Source of the DNA: Acidihalobacter ferrooxydans
GTDB lineage: Bacteria; Pseudomonadota; Gammaproteobacteria; DSM-5130; Acidihalobacteraceae
NCBI RefSeq assembly: GCF_001975725.1
Contig: NZ_CP019434.1
Location: 682,001-746,000, forward strand
Direction of reading: 5' to 3'
Length of the DNA stretch: 64,000 nucleotides
Part shown: piece after piece, positions 39,944 through 48,562 of the stretch
Layout: every line of letters begins with the position of its first letter
Position numbering within the stretch: the stretch's first letter is position 1
Program-made: the position numbers and the translations under genes
Notes under the pieces: model-generated
Database searches by the model: none
Seen by the model: the letters and a program-made list of their open reading frames with translations, nothing else
What the model was told of the DNA's origin: nothing

Positions 39944-40088
39944 TTAACAAGGCTGTTGTTGTCTGCTCATGCGACACGACAGGGCGTCAAAGTCGCGCGC
40001 TTGTGCTCACTTTACGCGCTGTAAACGGCGCTTTTCGTCCGACAATTCTTCTCTCGTACTCGCCTGAGCGACAACAATAGCCTTGTAA
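39944..40088 (+). repeat. MITE-like element, family B (copy 2)
   Basis: A 145-bp copy of the element at 30366-30511. The left end TTAACAAGGCTGTTGTTGTC is identical; the right end has a substitution and lost one T (AATAGCCTTGTAA). The two copies are clearly homologous over their full length by eye. It lies upstream of the decarboxylase gene and downstream of cbbR. Confidence 0.8.
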
Positions 40089-40292
40089 CGTGCAGTAATC
40101 CTGTCGCCGCCGCAAGTTCGACCGACATCCCGGCGGCGCCGCACCCGGCGGACGAAACCCGTGCAGCCCCGTCTACAATCAGGGCGCAGCGATGCACTTT
40201 TGTGGCCTCACTGCGGCTCTGTTCCGAAGCGTTTACCCGACTCCCGATGTAACCCACGTTCTTCGAGCTTGGGCAGGTTCAACTCGGATGCC

Positions 40293-40320
40293 CCATCAGG
40301 TGAGGGCTCTTGCCTGATGG
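40293..40320 (-). terminator. Hairpin 3' of cbbR
   Basis: CCATCAGG (40293-40300) and CCTGATGG (40313-40320) form an 8-bp stem with a 12-base loop, one base past the stop codon of the minus-strand cbbR gene. No T-run is seen on the minus strand, so termination is only likely. Confidence 0.4.
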
Positions 40321-40321
40321 A

Positions 40322-41266
40322 TTATCCGGGTTCATCGCGGCAAGGCCGGGCCGGACGGGTGGAGTGACTCAATACCTGCGCCGCCCGGGTGAGCACCAGT
40401 TCGGCAAATGCCTGGGCGGCCGGGCTGAGGCGCTTGCCTTCACGTTGCACCAGAAACCATTGCCGCTGCAAGGGCAGGCCTTCGACATCAAGTACGCACA
40501 ATTGCCCGGAAGCCAGCTCGGCCTGCACCGTGTGCAGCGACACCAGACCCACGCCAAGCCCGGCCTCGGCTGCCTGTTTGATGGCCTCGTTCTTGTTCAT
40601 TTCCATCGCCGGTTTGAACGCCAGCCGGTGTTCGATGAAAAAATTCTCCAGGGCGATACGCGTGCCGGAAGCCGGTTCGCGCACGACCAGCGGTTCGTCG
40701 AGCAGACGCTCGAGCGGGATAGGGCGTGTCTTGCTCAATGGATGCCCGGCGGCGGCGATAATCACCAGCGGATTATCCATGAAGGGCTGTGCGACCAGCG
40801 CAAGCCCTTCCGGTGGTGTGCCCATCAGTGCCAGATCGCAGGCATTTTCGAACAGATGGCGCAGCGAGGTTTCGCGGTTGACTACATTCAGGCTGACCTG
40901 CACGTCGGGGTGGAGCGTACGGAACATCGCCATCAGCCGGGCGGCGAACACGCTGGCCGTACTCACCGCCGCGACGGTGAGTGTGCCGCCCTGCAAGCCT
41001 TTCAGGCTCGCCAGCGACTGTTCAAGATTATTGAGTTCGCGAATCACGGCCTCGGCGCTGCGCAGCGTTGCGTCGCCGGCCTGGGTCAGGGAGATGCGCT
41101 TGCCGGCATACTCGAACAACGGCATGCCGAGCAGATTTTCCAACTGCTTCATCTGCATGGAGACGGCCGGCTGGGTGAGGTGCAGCGCCTCGCTGGCGCG
41201 GGAGAAATTGCCGTGGCGTGCAACAGCCTGGAGGATTTCGAGTTGGCGCAGGGAGATTTTTATCAT
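40322..41266 (-). CDS. cbbR: LysR-type regulator of CO2 fixation, CbbR
   Basis: A 314-residue LysR-family regulator. The N-terminal helix-turn-helix (about 5-65) reads '[48 protein letters not shown]', and the substrate-binding-like effector domain (about 90-295) includes '[16 protein letters not shown]'. It is divergent from cbbM, the standard arrangement, with TTA-N7-TAA type sites in the 138-base gap. CbbR proteins sense metabolites such as RuBP, PEP or NADPH in other bacteria; the effector here is not known. Confidence 0.92.
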   Translation of the reverse strand: MIKISLRQLEILQAVARHGNFSRASEALHLTQPAVSMQMKQLENLLGMPLFEYAGKRISLTQAGDATLRSAEAVIRELNNLEQSLASLKGLQGGTLTVAAVSTASVFAARLMAMFRTLHPDVQVSLNVVNRETSLRHLFENACDLALMGTPPEGLALVAQPFMDNPLVIIAAAGHPLSKTRPIPLERLLDEPLVVREPASGTRIALENFFIEHRLAFKPAMEMNKNEAIKQAAEAGLGVGLVSLHTVQAELASGQLCVLDVEGLPLQRQWFLVQREGKRLSPAAQAFAELVLTRAAQVLSHSTRPARPCRDEPG

Positions 41267-41285
41267 CGGCTCAATGTATCAGTAT

Positions 41286-41319
41286 TTATTTCATATAGAC
41301 CAATAATTACTGAGTTTAA
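41286..41319 (+). promoter_or_regulatory. Putative CbbR-binding sites upstream of cbbM
   Basis: TTA-N7-TAA at 41307-41319 fits the CbbR half-site pattern TNA-N7-TNA, and a second, weaker TTA-N7-TAG lies at 41286-41298. Both are in the AT-rich divergent region between cbbR and cbbM. Confidence 0.5.
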
Positions 41320-41404
41320 CTTATGCATTTGGGCGTCTATAGTCCCGGCTCTGTTCGATGACATCGAAACGACACAACCGGCAAATACCCACAGGAGGCC
41401 AGTC

Positions 41405-42790
41405 ATGGCAAACGATCAATCCAATCGCTACGCCAATTTGGACTTGAATGAAGCGGAACTCATGGCGGGTGGCAAGCACATTCTCGTCGCGTACAAGATG
41501 AAGCCCAAGGCGGGTTACGACTATCTGGCGACCGCCGCTCACTTCGCGGCCGAATCGTCCACCGGCACCAACGTCGAGGTCAGCACCACCGACGACTTCA
41601 CCAAGGGCGTTGACGCGCTGGTCTACCACATCGACGAAGCCACCGAGGATATGCGCATCGCATATCCGATCGAGCTGTTCGACCGCAACGTCACCGACGG
41701 CCGTTTCATGATCGTCTCCTTCCTGACGCTGGCAATCGGCAATAACCAGGGTATGGGCGACGTCGAATACGGCAAGATGATCGACTTCTACGTGCCCGAC
41801 CGCGCGATCCAGATGTTCGACGGCCCGGCCACTGACATCTCCAAGCTGTGGCGCATTCTTGGTCGCCCGGTCAAGGACGGCGGCTACATCGCCGGCACCA
41901 TCATCAAGCCCAAGCTGGGTCTGCGTCCGGAACCCTTTGCGCAGGCGGCCTACCAGTTCTGGCTCGGCGGCGACTTCATCAAAAATGACGAGCCGCAGGG
42001 CAACCAGGTGTTCGCGCCGGTCAAGAAGACCATCCCGCTGGTCTACGACGCCATGAAGCGTGCGCAGGACGAGACCGGCGAAGCCAAGCTGTTTTCCATG
42101 AACATCACCGCCGACGACCATTACGAAATGATGGCCCGTGCCGACTTCGCGCTGGAAGTGTTCGGCCCCGATGCCGACAAGCTGGCCTTCCTGGTCGATG
42201 GTTACGTCGGCGGCCCGGGCATGATCACCACGGCCCGCCGTCAATACCCGGATCAATACCTGCACTATCACCGGGCCGGCCACGGAGCCGTGACCTCGCC
42301 CAGCGCCAACCGGGGCTATTCCGCCTTCGTGCTGGCCAAGATGAGCCGTCTGCAGGGCGCCTCCGGCATCCATGTCGGCACCATGGGCTACGGCAAGATG
42401 GAAGGCGAGGCGGACGACCGCAACATCGCGTACATGATAGAGAGAGACGAAGCGCAGGGCCCGGTCTACTACCAGAAATGGTATGGCATGAAGCCCACCA
42501 CGCCGATCATCTCCGGCGGCATGAACGCGCTGCGCCTGCCCGGTTTCTTCGAGAATCTGGGCCACGGCAACGTGATCAACACCGCAGGCGGCGGCGCCTA
42601 TGGCCACATCGATTCCCCGGCGGCCGGCGCCACCTCGCTGCGCCAGGCCTACGAGTGCTGGAAGGCAGGCGCCGATCCGATCGAGTACGCCAGGGAACAC
42701 CGCGAGTTTGCTCGCGCGTTCGAGTCCTTCCCTGGTGACGCAGACCAGCTCTACCCTGGCTGGCGCGACAAACTGGGCGTGCACAAGTAA
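41405..42790 (+). CDS. cbbM: Ribulose-1,5-bisphosphate carboxylase, form II
   Basis: A 461-residue form II RuBisCO, which works without small subunits. The catalytic '[10 protein letters not shown]' has Lys near 168; '[14 protein letters not shown]' holds the Lys (about 193) that becomes carbamylated and the Asp-Glu pair binding Mg2+; '[13 protein letters not shown]' forms loop 6 with the mobile Lys; '[10 protein letters not shown]' and '[11 protein letters not shown]' complete the phosphate sites. The start at 41405 has AGGAGG ahead of it. A good terminator separates it from cbbQ. Form II enzymes favour high CO2 and low O2. Confidence 0.98.
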   Translation: MANDQSNRYANLDLNEAELMAGGKHILVAYKMKPKAGYDYLATAAHFAAESSTGTNVEVSTTDDFTKGVDALVYHIDEATEDMRIAYPIELFDRNVTDGRFMIVSFLTLAIGNNQGMGDVEYGKMIDFYVPDRAIQMFDGPATDISKLWRILGRPVKDGGYIAGTIIKPKLGLRPEPFAQAAYQFWLGGDFIKNDEPQGNQVFAPVKKTIPLVYDAMKRAQDETGEAKLFSMNITADDHYEMMARADFALEVFGPDADKLAFLVDGYVGGPGMITTARRQYPDQYLHYHRAGHGAVTSPSANRGYSAFVLAKMSRLQGASGIHVGTMGYGKMEGEADDRNIAYMIERDEAQGPVYYQKWYGMKPTTPIISGGMNALRLPGFFENLGHGNVINTAGGGAYGHIDSPAAGATSLRQAYECWKAGADPIEYAREHREFARAFESFPGDADQLYPGWRDKLGVHK

Positions 42791-42806
42791 GCTCGCCATG
42801 CAGTAC

Positions 42807-42834
42807 ACGCCCCCGTGAACCGGGGGCGTTTTTT
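42807..42834 (+). terminator. Rho-independent terminator after cbbM
   Basis: ACGCCCCCG (42807-42815), loop TGAAC, and CGGGGGCGT (42821-42829) make a perfect 9-bp GC-rich stem running into six Ts (42829-42834). It lies 17 bases after the cbbM stop, so cbbQ-cbbO probably receive less transcript than cbbM. Confidence 0.88.
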
Positions 42835-42874
42835 GTGGATTTACGAATCCCTGATGTCAATGAGGTTGTGGAGC

Positions 42875-43681
42875 ATGACGAGCGACATTGAGCAATATCG
42901 AGTTCAGGCGGAACCCTACTATCAGGCGCAGGGCCGGGAAATCGCGCTGTACGAGGCGGCCTATCGCAAGCGCCTGCCGGTGATGGTCAAGGGGCCGACC
43001 GGTTGCGGCAAGTCGCGCTTCGTCGAATACATGGCCTGGAAACTCGGCAAGCCGCTGATCACCGTAGCCTGTAACGAGGATATGACCGCCAGCGACCTGG
43101 TCGGGCGCTATCTGCTTGAAGCCGGTGGTACACGCTGGCTCGACGGACCGTTGACCACCGCCGCGCGCATCGGCGCCATCTGCTATCTGGACGAGATCGT
43201 CGAGGCCCGCCAGGATACCACCGTCGTCATCCATCCGCTGACCGATCACCGCCGGACCCTGCCGCTCGACAAGAAGGGCGAGCTGATCCGGGCGCATCCC
43301 GATTTCCAGCTGGTGATTTCCTACAATCCCGGCTACCAGTCGCTGATGAAGGACCTGAAACAGTCCACCAAGCAGCGCTTTACTGCCTTCGATTTCGACT
43401 ACCCCGAGGCCGCGCTCGAAACCGTCATTCTGGCCAATGAGACCGGCCTCGGCGAGGACATGGCCGGCAAGCTGGTCAAGATTGCCCAGACCGCGCGCAA
43501 CCTCAAGGGGCATGGCCTGGACGAAGGCATTTCCACGCGTCTGATGGTCTATGCTGCGCTGTTGATCCAGGACGGCATCGAAGCGACCGAGGCCTGCCGC
43601 ATGGCGTTGGTGCGCCCGATCACCGACGATCCCGATATCCGCGAAACCCTGGATCACGCCATCGACGCGACCTTCGGGTGA
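42875..43681 (+). CDS. cbbQ: RuBisCO activase AAA+ subunit CbbQ
   Basis: A 268-residue MoxR-type AAA+ ATPase. Walker A '[11 protein letters not shown]' is near residue 45, Walker B '[10 protein letters not shown]' near 105, and sensor 1 lies in '[11 protein letters not shown]' near 150. CbbQ hexamers with CbbO remove inhibitory sugar phosphates from RuBisCO. The ATG at 42875 is preferred because GTGGAGC precedes it; the frame extends 20 codons upstream into the terminator. It overlaps cbbO by four bases (GTGA). Confidence 0.94.
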   Translation: MTSDIEQYRVQAEPYYQAQGREIALYEAAYRKRLPVMVKGPTGCGKSRFVEYMAWKLGKPLITVACNEDMTASDLVGRYLLEAGGTRWLDGPLTTAARIGAICYLDEIVEARQDTTVVIHPLTDHRRTLPLDKKGELIRAHPDFQLVISYNPGYQSLMKDLKQSTKQRFTAFDFDYPEAALETVILANETGLGEDMAGKLVKIAQTARNLKGHGLDEGISTRLMVYAALLIQDGIEATEACRMALVRPITDDPDIRETLDHAIDATFG

Positions 43682-45936
43682 GCACGCCGACGATGGACGA
43701 GTCAATGAGCGCCTACTGGGCGCGGCTCGATACCCGTTTCCCGCAGGTGGAAGAGGTGTTCGAGGCGTGCATGGCAGACGCCTTGAACAGACTGTCGCCC
43801 GAGGGCATCGACGACTTTCTCGAAGCCGGCCGTGCGCTTGGCAAGCTGGGCCGTGGCGCGGACCCACTGCTGGCGTTCCTGGAAGCATGGCCGTCCACCG
43901 CGCAAACCGTCGGCGAGCGTCTGCTGCCCGCCGTGATGGCGCTCGTGCGCCGCTTGCAGAAATCGCCCAACGGCAAGGCCATCGCACCGTTCCTGCAGAC
44001 GCTCGCGCCGGTGGCCCAGCGCCTTCAGTCCGACGCGCAACTGCAACACTACCTCGAGATCGTGCTGGAACTCATGGAGCGCACCACCCGCTCCATCCAC
44101 GGTTTTCATACCACCTATCCCAGTCCTGGTCTGCCGGATTTCTTCGCCCAGGCCCCGGCTCTGCTGGCCCGGCTCGACATCGGTGGCTTGCGCAAGTGGG
44201 TTGACTACGGCGTGCGCAACTACGCTACCCATCCCGAACGCCAGAAGGACTATTTCAGCCTGCAATCGGCCGACGCCCGCGCCGTGCTGCAACGGGAACG
44301 CCACGGCACATTGCTGATCGACGTGGAGCGCAAGCTCGACCTCTATCTGCGTGGCCTGTGGCAGGACGCGGATCTGCTGATCCCGTACTCCAGCGCCTTT
44401 GACGAGTTGCGCAAACCCGTTCCCTATTACGACCCGCTCGGCATCCGCCTGCCCGACGTGCAAGACGACAGCCGCGGCGTGACCGGTCTCGACCGCTACC
44501 GCGCGACACTGGCGCACATCGTCGGCCACCGCCGCTGGTCCACGCCGCAAATCGCCGACAACTGGAGTCCGTTTCAGCGCATGGCGGTAGAGTTTATCGA
44601 GGACTGCCGCATCGAGACCCTGCTGATCCGAGAATATCCCGGCCTGCGGCGGCTGTTTCTCGCGCTGCATCCCCGGCCCGTCGAAGACGCCTGCGACCCC
44701 GCGACGACCTCCTGTCTGCGGCATCGGCTCGCAATGCTGTCGCGCGCCTTGCTCGACCCCGACCACGACTATCGCGATGCCGACCTCAACGACTTCGTCG
44801 CCCGCTTTCACGCCCTGCTCGGGCGTGCCGAAACCTGCACCGCCGACAGTGCAGCGCTGGCCATCGCCTATGTCGCCAGGACCCGCCGCGCCAGCGATCA
44901 GTTCGCCAGGGTGCATTTCGACGACACCGTGATCGACTACCGGGATGACAACCGCCACCTCTGGCGCTTTATCGAAGACGGTGACGAGGAAGAGCAATTC
45001 GACGACAACCGTCGGACACAGACCGAAGACCCGCTGCAGGGCCTGCCGCCGCGTCACTATCCGGAGTGGGATTACACCAGCCAGACCTATCGTCCCGACT
45101 GGGCCTGCGTATACGAGGCGCTGCACCCGACCGGTCAGGCCGCCGACATCGACCGGCTGCTGCAAAAGCACGCCATGCTCGCCAAGCGCTTGAAGAAACT
45201 GCTCGACCTGCTCAAACCGCAGGACAAGGTGCGCATCCGCTACCAGGAAGAGGGCAGCGAGCTGGATCTCGACGTCGCCATCCGCTCACTGATCGATTTC
45301 AAGGGCGGCGCCGCGCCCGACCCGCGCATCAACATGAGCCATACCACCGCCGGGCGTGACATCGCCGTGACCCTGCTGCTCGACCTGTCCGCCTCGCTCA
45401 ACGAACAGGTGCCGGGCGGCGAGCAGACCATCCTCGAACTCTCGCAGGAGGCCGTCTCGCTGCTCGCCTGGGCCATCGACCGGCTGGGCGACCCATTGGC
45501 TATCTCGGGCTTCCACTCCAACACGCGCCACGACGTGCGCTACCTGCACATCAAAGGCTTCGGCGAACACTGGGACGACACGGTCAAGGCGCGCCTGGCC
45601 GCGATGCAGGCCGGTTACTCGACCCGCATGGGCGCCGCCCTGCGCCATGCGGCGCATTACCTGGGCGCGCGCCGGAGCGACAAGCGACTGCTGCTGATTC
45701 TCACCGACGGAGAGCCGTCTGACGTGGATGTGCAGGACGCACGGCTACTGATCGAAGACGCCCGACAAGCGGTCAAGGAACTCGACCGCGAAGGGATTTT
45801 TACCTACTGCATCAGCCTCGATCCGCGCGCGGATGAGTATGTGTCGGACATCTTCGGGCGCCGTTACACCGTCATCGACAACATCCGGCGTCTGCCCGAA
45901 AAGCTGCCGGAGCTTTTCATGGCGCTGACCCGATAG
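43678..45936 (+). CDS. cbbO: RuBisCO activase VWA subunit CbbO
   Basis: A 752-residue adaptor of the CbbQO activase. The long N-terminal part is alpha-helical. The C-terminal ~200 residues are a von Willebrand A domain with the MIDAS motif '[12 protein letters not shown]' (D-x-S-x-S) near 560, plus '[14 protein letters not shown]' near 675, which binds the metal used to dock on RuBisCO. The start is GTG at 43678, overlapping cbbQ. Its length fits the family. It converges on the next LysR gene with only 13 bases between. Confidence 0.93.
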   Translation: MSTPTMDESMSAYWARLDTRFPQVEEVFEACMADALNRLSPEGIDDFLEAGRALGKLGRGADPLLAFLEAWPSTAQTVGERLLPAVMALVRRLQKSPNGKAIAPFLQTLAPVAQRLQSDAQLQHYLEIVLELMERTTRSIHGFHTTYPSPGLPDFFAQAPALLARLDIGGLRKWVDYGVRNYATHPERQKDYFSLQSADARAVLQRERHGTLLIDVERKLDLYLRGLWQDADLLIPYSSAFDELRKPVPYYDPLGIRLPDVQDDSRGVTGLDRYRATLAHIVGHRRWSTPQIADNWSPFQRMAVEFIEDCRIETLLIREYPGLRRLFLALHPRPVEDACDPATTSCLRHRLAMLSRALLDPDHDYRDADLNDFVARFHALLGRAETCTADSAALAIAYVARTRRASDQFARVHFDDTVIDYRDDNRHLWRFIEDGDEEEQFDDNRRTQTEDPLQGLPPRHYPEWDYTSQTYRPDWACVYEALHPTGQAADIDRLLQKHAMLAKRLKKLLDLLKPQDKVRIRYQEEGSELDLDVAIRSLIDFKGGAAPDPRINMSHTTAGRDIAVTLLLDLSASLNEQVPGGEQTILELSQEAVSLLAWAIDRLGDPLAISGFHSNTRHDVRYLHIKGFGEHWDDTVKARLAAMQAGYSTRMGAALRHAAHYLGARRSDKRLLLILTDGEPSDVDVQDARLLIEDARQAVKELDREGIFTYCISLDPRADEYVSDIFGRRYTVIDNIRRLPEKLPELFMALTR

Positions 45937-45949
45937 CCGCGCGCTGTCT

Positions 45950-46825
45950 TCAGCGTCGTTCGCGCAGATAGGTCAGCAGACGCGTGCTGGCGGCGCTCGG
46001 ATTGCCCGGAACGAGCAGCGTGAGCTGGCGGCGCAGGGGCGGGTCGAGCGCAATGCCGAGCAGCGGCCCCCGGTCGTGGCGCACGGCGAGCCGCGAGGCG
46101 AAGCCGACCCCGAGTCCCTGCCGGACCGCCTCCTTGACGGCGGCGACCCCGGCCAGGCGCATGTCGACGCGCGGCGTCAGGCCGGCGTCCCGGAATGCCT
46201 GTTCGACCTGTTCGCGCAGGCTCGAGCCCCGTTCGCGCAAGATCAGCGGTTCGGCACTCAGGCGTTGCAGAGTCACGCTGCGACTGCCGGCCAGCACATG
46301 ATCGCGGCGCACCAGCGCCACGATTTCGTCCTCGTCCAGCGTTTGCGCATGCCAGCCGGCAGGCAGGGCGGGAACCCGCGGCCCTTCGACGAAGGCAAGA
46401 TCGCAGTCCGCCATGCGCTGCGTCACCTCGTGGCTGTTGTAGCTGGCAAGCTCGATATCGATGCCCGGCGCGCGCTGGCGGAAGCCGGCGATCACGGCGG
46501 GCAGCAGGTAAGCGCCTGGAGTCTGGCTCGCGGCAATCCGAATCTGCCCGGTTTCCACCGTCGCCAGCGAGTCTGCCAGCGCCTGCGCTGCCGCGAGTGC
46601 ATCGGCGACGCGCTGCGCTTGTGCGTACAGTCGCTGCCCCACGCCGGTCAGGGCGATACCGCGGCCGGCGCGCCGGTAGAGCGGTTCGCCGAGGCTGTCC
46701 TGCAGTTTCCTGAGCTGGTTGGAGACGGCAGGCTGGCTGAGATGCAGGCGCTGCGCAGCGCTGCTGACGCCGCCCTCGCGGACGACCGTGGCGAACGTCA
46801 GTAGCTGATCGGGATTGAGACGCAT
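45950..46825 (-). CDS. Second CbbR-like LysR-family regulator
   Basis: A 291-residue LysR-type regulator with an N-terminal helix-turn-helix ('LLTFATVVREGGVSSAAQRLHLSQPAVSNQLRKLQDSLGEPLYRR') and an effector domain ('GLGVGFASRLAVRHD'). It is divergent from the TDT transporter gene, and the 105-base AT-rich gap contains LysR-type palindromes, so it most likely controls the transporter and perhaps the complex genes downstream. The overall pattern is CbbR/CysB-like, but target and effector are inferred from position. Confidence 0.85.
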   Translation of the reverse strand: MRLNPDQLLTFATVVREGGVSSAAQRLHLSQPAVSNQLRKLQDSLGEPLYRRAGRGIALTGVGQRLYAQAQRVADALAAAQALADSLATVETGQIRIAASQTPGAYLLPAVIAGFRQRAPGIDIELASYNSHEVTQRMADCDLAFVEGPRVPALPAGWHAQTLDEDEIVALVRRDHVLAGSRSVTLQRLSAEPLILRERGSSLREQVEQAFRDAGLTPRVDMRLAGVAAVKEAVRQGLGVGFASRLAVRHDRGPLLGIALDPPLRRQLTLLVPGNPSAASTRLLTYLRERR

Positions 46826-46845
46826 GTTTTATGCATTCAAATAAA

Positions 46846-46860
46846 TGATTATTTAAATCA
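46846..46860 (+). promoter_or_regulatory. Putative LysR-type operator between LysR and TDT genes
   Basis: TGATTATTTAAATCA is a 15-base palindrome with 5-base arms, followed by a partial repeat (AAATCATAAATCAT). It lies in the divergent AT-rich gap, where a LysR regulator would bind both promoters. Confidence 0.45.
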
Positions 46861-46930
46861 TAAATCATAATTTGTTGTGATGTCACTTCGTGCCTAGACT
46901 GAGCTTCTCGACGATCGAAGGAGCGATTCC

Positions 46931-48052
46931 ATGAACTGGCGTCCACTGACATACAAGCAACATCCGGCGGAGGTGATCCGCCACTTCACGCCCAACTGGT
47001 TCACCATGACCATGGGCACCGGCATTCTCCTGCTGATGATTCATGCCTTCCCTTACCCGTTCCCCGGTCAGGACATGACGGCACGGGTGCTGTGGTGGAT
47101 CGATAGCGCGTTTTACGGGTTGTTTACCCTGCTGTTCAGCGCGCGTTTAGTGCTCGAAACCGACTCGGTGCGCAACTTGCTCGAACATCCGGTGCAATCG
47201 ATGTTTCTGGGCGCGATACCGATGGGTCTGGTGCCGATCATCAACGGCGGCTTGTTGTTCGGCATGCCGGTCTGGCTGGCGCAGGATCTGTGGTGGCTCG
47301 ACGCCGCGCTGGCGGCGGGTTGCGGCTGGCTGGTGCCGTATCTGATGTTCACGCGCCAACAGCACAGCCTCGAAGGAATGACGGCGGTCTGGCTGCTGCC
47401 CATCGTGGCATCCGAGGTGACGGCGTCGTCCGGTGGCTATCTCGCGCCGCATCTGCCGTTGGCGGCGGCGCGTACGGTGATTGCCCTGAGCTATGCGCTA
47501 TGGGCATTTTCGGTGCCGCTCGCGCTGGGTATCGTCGCCGTGGTGTTCCTGCGCCTGGTGTTGCACAAACTGCCGGATCGGGCGATGGCGGCGTCGAGCT
47601 GGCTGGTGCTGGGGCCGCTTGGCACGGGCGCGCTGGCGCTGCTGGTGCTCGGCGAGGCGGCCGGGCCGGTGTTCGCCGGCACACCGCTGGCCGCGGCGGC
47701 GAGCTTCGCCCGTCCCTTCGGCGTCATCGCCGGCGCCATGCTGTGGGCTTACGGCGCGTGGTGGTGGGCAATGGCCTGGTTGTTCACGCTGCGTTATATC
47801 CGCCGGGGTCTGCCGTTCAACATGGGCTGGTGGGGTTTCACTTTTCCCCTGGGCGTGTATACGGCGGCCACGCTGGTGTTGGCGCAGCAGAGCGCGATGG
47901 TGGCGCTCAAGGTCTACGGCGCCTTGCTGGTCGTGCAGCTGGTGGGGTTCTGGGGCGTGGTGGCCGCGCGTACCTTGCATGGCATGTGGCATGGCTATTT
48001 GTTCAACGCGCCGTGCCTGGCCACCGAACAGCCTGAGCCTCATAACGCCTGA
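46931..48052 (+). CDS. TDT-family (TehA/SLAC1-like) transporter
   Basis: A 373-residue membrane protein with about ten transmembrane segments. The family features 'HFTPNWFTMTMGTGILLLM' near 18, 'GAIPMGLVPIINGG' near 95, and 'FNMGWWGFTFPLGVYTAATLVLA' near 295 are typical of tellurite-resistance/dicarboxylate (TDT) channels. TDT members encoded beside cbb genes in sulfur-oxidising bacteria have been proposed as dissolved inorganic carbon transporters. Here it lies between a CbbR-like regulator and the complex genes, so bicarbonate/CO2 uptake is a reasonable inference; sulfite, malate or another anion is also possible. Confidence 0.85.
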   Translation: MNWRPLTYKQHPAEVIRHFTPNWFTMTMGTGILLLMIHAFPYPFPGQDMTARVLWWIDSAFYGLFTLLFSARLVLETDSVRNLLEHPVQSMFLGAIPMGLVPIINGGLLFGMPVWLAQDLWWLDAALAAGCGWLVPYLMFTRQQHSLEGMTAVWLLPIVASEVTASSGGYLAPHLPLAAARTVIALSYALWAFSVPLALGIVAVVFLRLVLHKLPDRAMAASSWLVLGPLGTGALALLVLGEAAGPVFAGTPLAAAASFARPFGVIAGAMLWAYGAWWWAMAWLFTLRYIRRGLPFNMGWWGFTFPLGVYTAATLVLAQQSAMVALKVYGALLVVQLVGFWGVVAARTLHGMWHGYLFNAPCLATEQPEPHNA

Positions 48053-48279
48053 CCGCGTGACGCGCATTCGGGGTATCGGGATTTGAGCCTATTGCGCTGC
48101 TGTGCCGACCCTTGCCGGTCGGTGTTCACGATGGCGCGGAGGGTCATGAACGTGTCTTTCTCGCATGGGAACCAATGCGCTCAATCTCTAACGCTTATCG
48201 ATAGCATGGATTTGTTTAAAACGGCATTAGTGATGTTTGATACTTGACTGTAGATGTTTAAAGCGGCATAGTTCGCCGC

Positions 48280-48555
48280 ATGATTACAGCCGGACAAATG
48301 CGCGCGGCGCGCGCCCTGCTCGGTCTCGACCAGCGTCAGCTTGCCGAGGCTGCCGGGCTATCACTGCCTACCATTCAGCGCATGGAGGGCAGTGAAGGCC
48401 AGGTGCGCGGCAACGTTGAGTCTTTGGTCAAAGTGGTGGATGCGCTGGATCGCGCCGGCGTGGAGCTGATCGGGGAGGGCGCGCTCAGTACTGCGTCTGG
48501 ACGCGGCGTCCGGCTCAAGGCAGAACCCGATCCCGGTAGCGGGGAGACCGTCTGA
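48280..48555 (+). CDS. Small XRE-family transcriptional regulator
   Basis: A 91-residue protein, mostly one Cro/C1-type helix-turn-helix: 'MRAARALLGLDQRQLAEAAGLSLPTIQRMEGSEGQVRGNVESLVKVVDALDRAGVEL'. The last 25 residues look disordered. It ends seven bases before the HyfB homologue, so it is probably the first gene of that operon and may control it. The target is unknown. Confidence 0.82.
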   Translation: MITAGQMRAARALLGLDQRQLAEAAGLSLPTIQRMEGSEGQVRGNVESLVKVVDALDRAGVELIGEGALSTASGRGVRLKAEPDPGSGETV

Positions 48556-48562
48556 CGCGGCT

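Larger units (their letters stand above)
39859..40321. other. Intergenic region with a family B element
   Basis: This 463-base gap has no gene. It holds the family B copy at 39944-40088 and a hairpin at 40293-40320 next to the cbbR stop. The phrase GGATTATCCGGGTT, which recurs at 58116-58129, begins at 40319. Confidence 0.5.

Noticed and set aside
40310-41404. N-terminal extension of cbbM reading through the cbbR region
   Set aside because: RuBisCO begins at 41405 with a strong ribosome binding site; the upstream part is the complement of cbbR.
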